A stretch of 64,000 bases of DNA from Gaeumannomyces sp. JS-464 (Eukaryota; Ascomycota; Sordariomycetes; Magnaporthales; Magnaporthaceae): the NCBI GenBank assembly GCA_002197995.1, contig NGZR01000002.1:5952001-6016000 (forward strand), written 5' to 3'. Below are positions 10,236-21,668 of the stretch, piece after piece (within the stretch, counting starts at the first letter, position 1; each line of letters starts with the position of its first letter). The position numbers and the translations under genes are program-made. The notes under the pieces are model-generated. The model did not search any database and was not told the origin of the DNA. It saw only the letters and a list, made by a program, of their open reading frames with translations.

Positions 10236-13200
10236 ACAAACCCTCGAGAGTACTAAGCTGGCCGGCGCGGTCCTCACACGCGATCTGCAGGCTGGAACCG
10301 TCCACAAAGTCCAGGCAGACACTGTTGGGTAGTTCTTGCTGCTCCATCTCTGGGGCGTAGGGGGTTCTGAATTCGCTCAGGTGGTAGCGTTTGGTGACGA
10401 CAGAGCCCGCGGCGGCGGCTGTCTGCCCTGCGCTAAGGATCAGGAATCCCTGCGAGTCGAGACACATGGCCCGGCGCTTCCAGAGAAGGTTGTCCGGGAA
10501 CTGGACATTGACGTCACCCATGTTGGCCACGATGGCCGGCTGCTTCTGCTGCTGAGCGGCTCCGCGGCCCGGGCCAGCCATGGTGCGGCCTACCTCGCCG
10601 TCGCAAACCTCCTCGGTCACCGTGGGAGACCTGGTCGGCGTCACGGCCTTGCGGCTAGAGCTCAGCGAGTTCGACAGCCGCCTGATGAAACGGCTGGCCC
10701 GGCTCTTGCCCCCCGAGCCGTTCTTCTTCTGCCCGTCACTGCCACCCATCCGGCCCATGCCTCGTCTCCTGATCCGCTTGTCTCGGCGTACGGGTGGGCG
10801 AGAGGAGCGGCGTCACAACATCGTCACGGTCCTTGCTCATCGAAGAGCGGCGGCTCGAGATGCTGAGACGGCGCGGGAACACCGAGTTGTGGTGCGTCGA
10901 CGGCGGCGCCGCGAGGGCGACCTCGACGGGCTGGCCGCCGCGTTGGGGCTGGCGCTCGGCCCAGGGCCCAGGCTCAGATTGTCGGTCGATGGCGACCTAG
11001 CGCCACGTACTGAGCTGCGACGATCCTTGATAAAGTCCTTGACGATGGTCAGGGATGACCGGCGGCGCGGGCGGTCCTCGGTCGTCGCTTCAGACTCGCC
11101 GTTGTTATCGACGTCCACGACCGCGCCGTCGTCGTCCTCGGCCGGCTGGGACCTGCGCTGGTCCCGCGAAAGGCGGCGCTGCAGAATGGTGGTCTTGCGC
11201 GACTCTGTGGTCATGTCAAGCATTCCGCCCGACGGGCTCGTGGTGGGTCGGTGATGATCCACAACGAGGGGCGAGTGCTTCAGATCCAGCACAACGGGCT
11301 CTGCGGCGTCTGCCCGCAGGGGCTGGGGCCTTTTGGAGAGACTGCAGAGGATCCCTTACGATCCGGGCCGTCACCTGAATCGACTCTGGCCGGCCTCGGG
11401 GGAGGCTACCGCCCTCAAAGACTGACAGCCTGCTAGAGATGGATCCGGACCTCTCGCGCAGGCCGCCCGCGGCCGCCACCGGGCCCTCTCGGTCGCGCGA
11501 CTGCGGGGGCGATGGCGTGTTTTTCTCCACGCGCAGAGAGCTGGCTCGCTCGGCCACTGACGGCGATCTCGACGGCTCGCGCACGCTAGACGGCCGCACC
11601 GAAAAGAAGGCCGATTGCGGCCGTTCTGGGGCGCCGCTCGGGGTCGCTAGTCCCCCGGAAGCCGACGAGAGCTTCTCCAGCGCCTTGATGCGCTGTGATA
11701 TGCTGCTGCCCATGCCTATCTTCTTGGCCGCCGTGTTGCCGGGCGCCGACGCCACTGACGAGGACGACCCGGGTCTCTGCTGGGCCACCCTCTGCAGATA
11801 CGCCGGCCCCGAAGATGCTGCCCTGTTAGCTGGCGGCTGCAGCTGCGGTGCGTCGCCAGCACCCGCCAACGGTCCATTCGACGAAGGATTTGACACTGCC
11901 CGGGTCGCGTTCCGGGCCGGCGCCACGGCCGCACCGGGCCCATCAGCGCCAGAAACATTGAAGACTGGGCTCAAGCTACCATCGTTGTAAGCGCCGCCGC
12001 CTGACGGGGGAAAGACGGGCGTGATCGGGGATTTTGATACAAGCATGGCCTGGCTTCGTGCAGGGTTGCCGACTGCATTTCGTCTATCAGGTCCTCGTCG
12101 TCGGTGACCGCCGCCGTATCCGCCCCAAGCCCGATCTGGATGGGCTCGACCCCAGCCGCTCGCAGGCGCCTTGATCGCTTTGTTCGGGCTCTGCCTGGAC
12201 CGGATCTGCCTCGGGGAGCCTGCGGCCCGGGCTCGTCGCCAGTTGGCGTTGTGTTGGCCTGGATGCTGCCTCTGGGGCTGTCTGCCGTGACTTCGGGTGG
12301 TTGCTCTTCTCGCGACACGTTCGAGACCTTGTATGTCGGGGTCTTCAGAAGCGGTGCTTCTAGGGCTAGTGGCGGCGCGCCAGGGACGTGCACACTGTCA
12401 GCATTCCCATCACCGTCTTCTGCGTGCGCAGGAATGCCCCCTTGTCCTGTTGTGGCGCTTGTTGAAGCATCGGAATGCGCCCCACTGTCATCGGCACAAG
12501 GCGCGTCCGCGGTGGTTAGCACCGCCGGAGCCACCTCCTCCAGCTGCCCCGGTTGTTGTGACTCCAGCCTCGTGTCGCCACTGTCCTCGGCGGCTGGAGT
12601 TGCGGTTCTGGGACGCTCATCATCGGCCTCAGTTGTTGTATTAGTAACGCCGCCCTTGGACTCCAACGCCGTTTCGTCAGTGGACTCAGACACAGATGAG
12701 GCTTTGGTCGAGTTGCCGATCTCGGAGGGCGCGACCAGAGGAGACGCAGGGTGCGAGTCTGTCTGCGCATCCACCGATGCCCGGTCCGGGAGCAGCAGGG
12801 AAGCAACTTCATCTGTAGTCTCGCCTCTGGAGACTAATGACACCTGATGCTCGCCGGCGACGCCGCTGGTCCCCGCCAAGTCCTTCTCTTCGTCGGCTGC
12901 CTGGTCCTGTTGATGACACTCGGCCAAGCTAGATGGTTCGTCGGCTGCGTCATTCAAGCGCGGCGACGCGACGTCCGTCTTGTCGGCTGCCGTTGGAGAG
13001 CCATCACCGCCGCTTGTAGGCTCACCAGTTGAGGCCATCAGCGCCTCCTGCTCCTTCTTCTTCTTCTTCTCTCTAAGCTGCATCGCCTTCATCAGACGCG
13101 ACTTCTCGGGGCTCATCATGCCCGGCCCTGTTGGACCTGTTTTGGCCATGGCAGCGGGCGTCGCCTTAACGCCAGCAGGGGCGACCGTCGATCTCCCACC

Positions 13201-14302
13201 GCTAGTGTGTGGCCTGGGGGGTGATGCTCCATTGGTGTCGGTCGCAGCGAGGTGCTCCATCGAGGCATGATCCCCAGCTTGCAGAGACGAGATAGGCGGC
13301 GTCTCCCCTACCGAGTCGTCGAGGCCATCCGTATCGCCCTGCTCTTCGTCAGCGCCTTGCGGCCTGTCCCTCTTTCCTGTCTTGGACATCATCTTGAAAC
13401 CAGCAGGGATTGTCGATATTGGCCTGAAGGTGCTTCCAGCCGCAGTTCGGGGACGGCCGCTCGTGTCGAGGGAAGGGCGTGGTCCGAGCTTCACTTTGGG
13501 TCTGGCTGAGAAGGGAGATGATGAATGGTATCCGGACAAATCGGAGCGGCCAGCCTTGAAGGAGCCGGTTCCGCCGGCATCGAGCGACTTGGCAGGTGAG
13601 ACAGGGCGTGGCGCACCCACGAATGCTGGCGGTTCGGCCGCTCCAGAGAACTGCGAAGCCTCGGGCGATGTGGCGAGTGCTGGGTCTAGGGCCACGGGAG
13701 GTTCTGCGGGCGAGCTGGGCCGGTCAGCCTCGTCGGCAGCGCCGACTGACTGTCGCTTAGTCGCCCGCTGCTCTTCCTCCTCCTCCTCCGCGATCTCCAT
13801 CAGGCGGCGGCGGCGGAGCGAGCTAGTGGACGACGACATGGATCCCGAGGCTGTGTGCAGGGAGCAGGCGGCAGACAAGCGCGTGTCCTTGAGCTCCTTT
13901 GCCGCAGCAATTTCGAACACAGTATCATGGGGCGAGAAGCGCTCGCACACCGAGTCCAGGTGCACAGTGACTCGGGCTTGAACTAGACGGGAGCAATTGT
14001 CGGGCAGGTACTTGATGATGACGTTCCGCCTACGATAACGCAGGAAGCCGTAAAGCGGCGACGGCTCTTCGTATTGGGCAATGGCGTTTCGGATCTCGAC
14101 AATGCCCCCGCTGCCCTTGCCGAGGAGCTCGACGGCATCGCGGCCGGCGTATTGCAGGAGGAACCTGGGTGGCAGAATGTGACCATCGCGTCAGCTTGAA
14201 AATCTGTTCGTTTATGCGTGCCCGTGACGACTGCGGCGGGACAGATGAGTGAAAATGCAAGCGGGGGGACACAGGATATAATGATGAAAGATGAGACAAG
14301 TG

Positions 14303-14333
<31 letters not shown>

Positions 14334-14470
14334 GAGAATGAGGGAAAGAAGTGCAGTGTGATGTAGCAAAGTCAGGGAGGGTGTGGGGACACGCACCATC
14401 CTCCGGGCTCAGCGGCAGCAGCGTCGTGGGCTTCCTTGAGTTCGGGTGCGTCCAGCCCATTCAGCGACAT
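10107..14470 (-). CDS. ADF-H (cofilin/drebrin-type) domain protein with C-terminal PH-like region (frame breaks)
   Basis: Minus strand. Exon 1 is 14470-14397, exon 2 is 14164-10242 and exon 3 is 10150-10107; about 1,390 residues. The N-terminal 125 residues (GGIVEIRNAIAQYEE, SPLYGFLRYRRRNVIIKYLP, CSRLVQARVTVH, FEIAAAKELKD) match the actin-depolymerising-factor homology fold, closest in layout to drebrin/coactosin types. A very long Ser/Pro/Glu-rich disordered middle follows, with a Lys-rich KAMQLREKKKKK patch. The last 120 residues (DNLLWKRRAMCLDS, LSEFRTPYAPEMEQQ, SVCLDFVDGSSLQIAC) look like a PH-type domain ending in a helix. A cortical actin or signalling role is inferred. The frame breaks near 12048 and 11335, and at least twice between 10770 and 10930. 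Intron 1 (232 bp) holds an (AT)n repeat; intron 2 holds a 28-base G run. Confidence 0.75.
10205..10232. repeat. Poly-G run (28 nt) in an intron
   Basis: An unbroken run of 28 G on the + strand (C on the coding strand) lies within the last intron (10151-10241) of the ADF-H gene. Its length is probably uncertain. Confidence 0.9.
14303..14330. repeat. (AT)n microsatellite in an intron
   Basis: About 14 AT units lie in the first intron (14165-14396) of the ADF-H gene. Confidence 0.9.
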
Positions 14471-16146
14471 CTCCTCGAAGCGTGGCGCCCTTTCCTCTCT
14501 GGCTTGGTTCGGGGCGGCGAGACTGCGCGTTGTTGCAGGCGCGGAGGCGCGGTTGGATTGCAACGGGCGAGGCCTGCCCAAGGAAGCCGGCTGACTTCCT
14601 GTCTGGCAATACAGCGCCCCTTCAGGCGGCGCTTCCACGAGCCCGCTCCGGGGCTGTAGGTCTCTGCTGTGTTTCGGCGTTTCTAGGCCTTTGTTCCCTT
14701 CCCCTTCCCATATCTTCGGCATCCAGCCTCGGTTCGTTGCCGTTCTCGGTTCCGGCCCGGGTCACGGATCGCCGTCACGGATCGCTCGACTGAGGCGCGA
14801 CAGCAATGGCCATCTGCGCTCGCTCGGGGTGAGGTGAGATCGTTGTGACGAATTGAATTCGGCGGCCGGGTGTGTGTTCTTTATTTGATGTGTGATCTGG
14901 GTTTTGTTGCTTTTGTTGGTCGTGCTTGTTTTCTCTCTCTCTTCTCTTCGTCTCCCTGTCTCTCCTTTATCGATTCAGCAAGAGCCAGTCCACTTGGGGG
15001 AATCCACGGCGCAAACGGCCTTGTCCAAAGAAATGACCCCCAGGCAAGAGATTCGACCTGGGTAGGCCGATTTGGTCGGATTTGATATTAGCTGCAAGGT
15101 TACCCCGTATTACAGTGGGCTTTCCAGAAAACTGCTTTCCCATTCTGTGGTTGGCTGGGCCAGCCCCTGAGAGAAAATGTCAATGCGTTTTCGCAGGTGA
15201 CGCACAAAAACGCGTGCAACCACCTAAACAGACCTGCTCCCTTGCTTGCCGGCGTCTCTTCCCCGGGCCTGCTGTCTGGTTGCTGCTCGCTCCGTTGGTC
15301 GCACACAACATCACCGAAAGTGTCGTTCGTCCCCTAACCCAAACCCACATCCTCGTTAAGGTTTACTCAATAATGAACCCAAACATTTATCTGCTTGAAG
15401 GGCCCACTTTCCCTGAATGCAGATTCGGGTATTCACGTCCCTAAAAGGAGGCCAACTCGCCGACCCTCTGTCCTACCTGGCACGAAAGAGAGTACCGGTA
15501 TCCCCGTCCGCGGCGGGTATCATGTACAAAGGGTCCACCATCATGATACGTTCCTGCGCCCGTCAACGCACACGTATCTCGCTACCTTGGTAGGTACCTC
15601 TCTACATTGAACCCTGAATGTGGGTGCACGGAATGCGTGGAATCCACTGCCCTGAGCGAGATGGTTTCTAACCCATTGCTACTGGGCGCAAGGAACAACG
15701 CGGATTGATTTTGTCGGACGATATAACCGCCCGGTATCCATAGCTGTGTCTTTGATGTGCTCAGTGAAACCCCTGCTTCCTGTCAGCCAACCCTGCACAA
15801 ACTATCCGTCTCTGAACCTCTCTCAAGCAACCTTCTTACACACCACACCAGGCGAGCCGGGAATCGCTTCGCCACTACCTCCCATGTGCCAAAAGAGATC
15901 CATGACACACCAGATTGCAATTGCCAACACTTCCTCGGTAGTTCCGAGGTATCCTTCCACATATGCATATGTGCGCATGCTCTCTTCAGCGCAACCGGGC
16001 GTCCACAGACCAGGGATGCGAGTCTGACTTCGATCGCCCTCTTGATGCGTTACTGTAGCACTCAATAATGCTTGTCAAGCCCGCGCTACAACACAAGATA
16101 TACATGAGAGAGAGGCAAAGTCTCTGGGGCTGAATCCATGTGACCA
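14471..16146. other. Intergenic region, ADF-H gene promoter and PP2C 3' side
   Basis: I see no supported gene. The part next to 14470 is the leader and promoter of the minus-strand ADF-H gene. A short TACCTTGGTAGGTACC tract lies around 15580-15600. The remainder to the PP2C stop at 16147 has only short overlapping open frames with no domain. Confidence 0.5.
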
Positions 16147-18033
16147 TCAGGCTCGGCCGTCCTTGGAGGACTGTGCCGGCCCCACCTCACTGGGCGGCGT
16201 GTCGGATTGATCCGCGGTCGCCGAGGGCTCCTCGCTGATCGATGGAATAGCATCATGACCTCGCGGGGCGTTGCTGCTGGGAGAGACACCAATGGCCGGG
16301 ACGCCACTGTCAGCGATTTTCTGTTTCGCTGTATTCACAATTCGATCCGCCTCGCTCGGTTTCCTCCAGAATCGCCCTCTGCGCCATCAAGGGATTCGTT
16401 GGCTGCCTGTCCGTCCGCCAGAGCCTGCTTGTCGAATCGCACAATCATGCAAGAAAGGTTGTCTGTGCTGAAGCGGGCAAGTGCATGATTGACCAGCAAT
16501 TTGGAGGCGGCGGCCGGATCCTGTATGTTCCTGACTTGATCGACGGCTTCTTGGTCGTCGCACACGTCCCATAGCTTTAAGGCGCGTCAGCTATATTCAC
16601 ATACAACCGGCAAAGAAGTACGGAGAGAAAATTATCAAGAGGAAGAAGAAGAAGAAAGCACGAGAGAAAGGCCAGGGGTCGACTAGGACAGCCCATGGGT
16701 GAAAGGCTCGGAAGGGAAGGACATACTCCATCGCAGGCAATGATGATGAACTCGTCCAGATCGGGCTGGATGACCGTCTCGGTCGTATAAGGGTGGCCTG
16801 TTACGAGGTCCTTCATGTACGTATCGCCCAAAGCTCTGGTTACGGCCAGAACTCCATTGACGCGATTATTGAGTATCAGGCCGCCGGCGTTGGTGATGCG
16901 TTTTCCTTCGTTCTCGTCGCTACCCTTGTGGTCATAGGACAGCCGCAGCGCCTTGCCCGAGCGGCATAGGATAATACGAGCATCGCCCACGTTTGCTGTA
17001 TAGAGCACGCGCTGCCTCGACACAGGTGCCTTGGCCCGCATATCCGGGGGGCGGGGCCCAGCCACCTCCCCGCCCCTGCCGTCCTCGGGCTTTGGATTGT
17101 CCTCGAAAGCCTTTGCCGCGCCGACCGGCTGCGACCCCGTCGCAGATTGGCTACTTGGAACTCGGTCCTCCCAGCGCAGCACCGCTATAGCGGCAGTGCA
17201 GCCGCTGTTCTTGACTGGTAGCTTTTCTAGTTGGGCATCCACAGTCGTGAATGTCTGGTCGAGAAGCTCTGGGATGGGTACGTTGGGGTTTTTCCTGATC
17301 GTTTCTTCCAAGATAAGGTGCAGCTTTTTCCCGCACCAGTCTGCAGCAAAGGTTCCTGCGTGCCCGTCAAATATGGCGAAATATCCGTTGTCCGTCTCTG
17401 CCGATTCGTGGCCCGACGCGCCCGCAGCCGGGGATTAGCGCCGCCGTCGCCTCCCGACGCGGCGGGCGAAGGCGTGTGGAGGAAGTTGTAGAGAAACGCG
17501 TGGGTGTCCTCCATGGTTCGTCGGCATTTTTTGTTGCGGTCTTCCCACACGCCGACACGGAAGGTGGACCGAGGTCCAGGCAAGGATTCGCCCGCCGAGT
17601 TGTTATGCTGACCCTGGGGCACAGCGAGGGCAGGGTCTTGCTTTCCTAGCTTTTGGAGCGGCGTCTGGCTCGCCGGGTTGGCACCAGAGGGGGCGCGCGC
17701 ACCACCTTGGGCAAAGTTCAATGTACTCTTGGCGCTCGCAAGAAGGCTGCTGGCCTTGCTGCTGACACCACTGCTTCGACGCTTCTTCTGCTCGGCGGCG
17801 CCGACGGATGCTGGCGGGCTTCCATTTCCACTCCGTTTTTCGCCACTGGTATGTAGGCTGGTAGCGCCCGACGTCGCATCCGCATCTTCGGGTGAAGGGG
17901 ATTTGTTGGCGCTAGCTCGGGACGAACTAGATGGCGACGTCTTTGCGGCAGTGTCCGTGGCGCCTGTGCCGCCAGGGGTATTCGTAGCGATCGAACCGTC
18001 GGCTTTGGATGAGGCAGAACCGCCGCCAAACAT
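16147..18033 (-). CDS. PP2C-type serine/threonine phosphatase (Ptc1-like; two frame breaks)
   Basis: Minus strand. Exon 1 is 18033-16727 and exon 2 is 16574-16147; about 578 residues. A Ser/Ala-rich N-terminal third precedes the catalytic domain, which shows the family motifs in order: [32 protein letters not shown] (metal-binding Asp and Gly), [52 protein letters not shown] Asp split by the intron, and [10 protein letters not shown]. This is a Mg/Mn-dependent protein phosphatase; yeast Ptc1 relatives damp MAP kinase signalling. One base is missing near 17430 in a short C run, just before the [15 protein letters not shown] segment, and one near 16360 before the C-terminal tail. Both joins restore the expected family order, so sequencing error is likely. 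Confidence 0.88.
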
Positions 18034-19187
18034 CCTATTCAGCAGGCCTCCTTGAGAGGAGAGACTGCGCCGCTTGTTCCCTGCCAGGTTGCTTGCTTGC
18101 TATGCAGACTCGTTTCAGGAGGACTCAAGATGATCGGGTATTCTCGCGGGTCGGCGAGGGGAGGGGAGAGGAAAGAAAGAATGGAGAAAAATGCGTGGAA
18201 GCGTTTGAAGTGGCTATGAGTGATGATGCTCCGCCGAGGGCACTATATGAGATTGAGCAACACGACAACAAAGTTGTGCCTTGTCATTTCTGGGTCAGAT
18301 GCAGGCGCGGGGTAGATCCAGCGTGTCGCATCGGTCGCAAAAAGGGGTGGCAATGAGGATTTTCACTGGGCCATTTGGAACTCTTGGTTGTAGGTGGTCG
18401 CAGCCGCAAATTGCGAGGAGGGAGACTGCGGCCCAAGTTGGTGGTGGTATCTTCTGAAGGGAACCAGGTTGGGATGATTGCAGGTTTCTAGGTCGAAGCG
18501 ACAACCACGCGGCTGTGGGCCGTCTTAAGAGGCGGGGGAGTAAAGGGAAGGACCACGCCTGTTGAACAATAATACGTGGTGGTTGGTCGGGCCAACTACC
18601 TCAGTGGGCGCGAAAACGAGGGGCGGCGTCGCGGGTCGTTGAGTCTCGTGCTGGTTGTCTGTCGATCGCGCCCAGAATCCCCTGCACAGGACGGAAAATA
18701 TGGGACAAAATAACCGAAAAGCCGCAGGTCTAGTCCAAAGTGAGGCTAGGGAAGTAGGTGAGAAGTCGACCGAGCCTCGAGAATGCAGATAGGCGCCGTG
18801 AGGCACGCAGCCAAAACATGAATAAACCTCAAGTGTCGTTCCAGAGATTTGGGCGTCGGTGCGGGGTCTGGTGACGAACATGATGTGAAGCGACATTGGG
18901 TCATGCCTGCCGCCCAGCGAGTTGGAATGGAGCTTATGCACCTCGGTTCCCCTTCAACCAACCTACCCATCTGGAACCTGTACGGCACTGGAACATAAGC
19001 AATACCGACAGCCGCCTTATTGACTGGCTGGGGAAATAGTATTGGAACTGTAAGCCTAGGCGATATATGGGTGACCGACAAATGGAGCACCAGCGTAGCG
19101 GCAGTGAGCCGGCCGAATCGACCCCATCCTTTGTGAGCATTTCTTACAAGTTTCAACGAGATACATCAGTTAGCTACCCGCTCCCTC

Positions 19188-19256
19188 CTACCACCTCCTC
19201 AGGTACATAGGTACGTTAGCTACCTACTACCTAGGTACCTATGTGCTTAGGTACCC
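19188..19256. repeat. TACCTAGGTA-type palindromic simple repeat
   Basis: Several overlapping copies of TACCTA, CTAGGTA and AGGTACC in about 70 bp. Similar tracts occur at 30725-30770 and 31290-31316. Such motifs are scattered through Sordariomycete intergenic DNA. Confidence 0.7.
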
Positions 19257-19399
19257 GCTGAGGCGTGAGTGTAAACAGCTGAATTATTGGGGTTGGCCAT
19301 TTGAGTCCGGTCCACATCAGTGATACGTTCATAGGATCTAGGTCATTAGTTACCCCAGAAAAACGACAATAGGAAGCTCAACGAGGAAAAGAGACAGCT

Positions 19400-19415
19400 G
19401 AGAGAGAGAGAGAGA

Positions 19416-19497
<82 letters not shown>
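19400..19497. repeat. (GA)n microsatellite
   Basis: About 98 bases of nearly perfect GA repeat with two interruptions (AGAAG and AGGAG), downstream of the vps2 stop codon. Confidence 0.95.
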
Positions 19498-19501
<4 letters not shown>

Positions 19502-19748
19502 ATAAAAAATTCGGACGCGCTACAAATTACCATCCGGAAAGCTACGAAACGATAAAAGCATAAACTCCGACTTGAAGCTTCCATTGGCCTGCCTGCATGC
19601 CCCATACGCAGATACCTAGCGGCCCGTCACTCGGTAACCAGTCGGCACCCTTCAAGAACCTCGATTTAAGGAATCTGGGCACGCGAGCATGGATGTCATG
19701 GCACTGTAATCCCGGCGCCAGGCTCCTCGATCAGTGCCCTGGTGCGCC

Positions 19749-20563
19749 CTATCTCCGTAGGCTATCCAGTCGTGCCTGCAGGTCATCGTCCCCTCCACCT
19801 CCGCCGCCGATAGCCTGCGCAACCTTAGTCTCAGCGACGGCATTCGTCTGCAGTCCCTGGGGCGTAGAACCAAGCTGCAAGGCGCATTTAATGTTAGTGC
19901 ATGCGGGGAGAAATGATGAGGGTGATAGTGTATCGGCAGGGACAAGATCTTACCGCTTGGCTGAGGTCGACGCCAATCTCCTCCAATACCTGTTCCACCA
20001 CCTCATCTCCCTCCTCCTCCACGCCAACGTCCATAGCGTCGTCGATGGCGTCGTCCATCATTTCTTGCCTCTGTTCCATTATGTCGTTCTCCCTCTCAAA
20101 CTCCATCGCGATGCGCTGGAGGGACGGTAGGTTCATGGTGCGGTTCATGCTTCCCAGAGCCACGGTGGCGCCTTTCATGGCCTGCATCATTTGCTCGTTT
20201 GTCCGATAGGTCTGGAGGCGAAGCGAGATCTTCTGGAGCTGGCTCCGCATGCCGTAGAACTTCTCGATATACCTTCTGGTCCTCACAAGGTCCTTGGCCT
20301 GAATTTTGCAGGCGCCCATCTGGCCCTTCTGCGCGGATTGCTTGATCTGGCCTACTAGTGTCTTCTCCTGTCTCTCGAGCTTGACCCGCTGCTGGTCGAG
20401 CTCACGGATTGCCTTATCGAGGAGGCGCTGGTTCTTGCGTAGACGCTCCGCGGGCGTCATGCGCTTTCCGAACGCCCATTCGAGGATCTAGAAATGCGAG
20501 CTTGGTCAGCAGCCACTCCACCCATCCGTCCGACTGGGGGCGGGCTCCGGAGCTCACATTCAT
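19749..20563 (-). CDS. vps2: ESCRT-III subunit Vps2 (CHMP2/Did4)
   Basis: Minus strand, three exons: 20563-20558 (a two-codon first exon, Met-Asn), 20487-19954 and 19874-19749; 221 residues, frame intact. The protein opens with NILEWAFGKRMTPAERLRKN and a basic helical core (LDKAIRELDQQRVKLERQEK, LVRTRRYIEKFYGMRSQL), then an acidic region (MMDDAIDDAMDVGVEEEGDE). It ends with a MIT-interacting motif of the MIM1 kind (DLQARLDSLRR). By family knowledge it joins Vps24 on endosomal membranes as the late ESCRT-III pair and recruits the ATPase Vps4 for filament disassembly during multivesicular body sorting and membrane scission. It is divergent with fzo1, sharing a promoter interval of about 1.1 kb. 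Confidence 0.95.
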
Positions 20564-21668
20564 TCCGACCACGTTGGCACTGATAGTATCTCGTCTGTGG
20601 TCGGTGTTCCGCCCGTTCGCTACGTCGACCGCGACTTTCTGCTTTTTTACCGAGGGCCGGAGCGGGTGTCGGGATCGGATACGTTGCGGCACCAGTCGTG
20701 TCGGAGCGGCGGCGACGAGGCTTTCGGCGACACCTCGCTACAGTGCCCGAAGGGTTTCCAAGCTCAGCGTGATGATCTGGAGAAGTGTGCCGGATGAATC
20801 CCGTCGCGATGTGTCGGGCGTTGGCGGGTGAGGTCTGTTGGAATAGATGCGTCGTAGCGGCGGCCAGAAGGTCGTTGCGAGGTGACAATGGTCCTCCCGC
20901 TTAGGTAGGCTGCACTGTGTCCGCAACCGTAGTGGCGGTCCCCAGGTTACTTTGTGGTGAGGTACCAGGTTGGATGGTGGCCTTACCTAATCCGCCAACT
21001 CACTCCCTCGGAATTGAATCTTAGGTGCCGCGCCTTTGGCCAGACTCAGAAGCAACTAGAGTGTCTGCACGTGTTCACTGACCTGGCTTAGGTTGTGCAA
21101 ACGTTGGCGTCGCAAGCGTGGGACATTCATTGGAGGCGTGGTGGGAACGCCACAGTGCACCAAGTTGCGACAGGCTCCATCCAAGAGGAACCAACCTCGA
21201 TGCCCGGCAGGCGACGTTGCATGCCCTCCTCGCACGCGTAAAGTGGTCCCGCCTTTCGATTTTCCACGACAAGGCAACTTGCCTCCGCCTGCGCAAATCA
21301 CCTCATGCAATGGAATCGACGAGGTGGGCTTGGGCTGCTTGCAAACAGAACGCAAGAAAATAAACCGTCAACCACGCGCTGCCCATCTATCCCAGCCCGA
21401 CAAGCACATCCAAATTCAAAGTTGAAAAAGCCCTCTTCATTACGTCGACGATCCGTGCAACCTCCCCGCATGTAGTGGTAGCTGCTCTTGTACGTGATTT
21501 ATTTTGTTTTCACCCACTCTTTTTTTTTCTGTCCCACTTTCTCCCTTGCTCCGTCCCTCCGCGCCCCCTACGTCGTCTTTGTTATTCTTATCACCCGTCC
21601 ACGACGCACCATTCTTCAATGTGAGCTACCTCGCTCTGACGACTTCGAAACTACCTGTTCCACCGAAG
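20564..21668. other. Divergent promoter region, vps2 / fzo1
   Basis: About 1.1 kb between two divergent genes. No supported coding sequence. A T/C-rich tract at 21500-21560 immediately upstream of fzo1 is a plausible transcription start zone. The open frame that continues upstream of 21669 lacks conserved sequence and is treated as leader. Confidence 0.5.

Larger units (their letters stand above)
18034..19748. other. Intergenic region, PP2C promoter and vps2 3' side
   Basis: No supported gene. It includes the PP2C leader, a cluster of TACCTAGGTA-type motifs (about 19188-19256) and a GA microsatellite (19400-19497). Open frames are short and without motifs. Confidence 0.5.

Noticed and set aside
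12104..13981. Long plus-strand open frames opposite the ADF-H gene
   Set aside because: They are antisense shadows of the GC-rich minus-strand coding exon; composition and lack of motifs argue against real genes.
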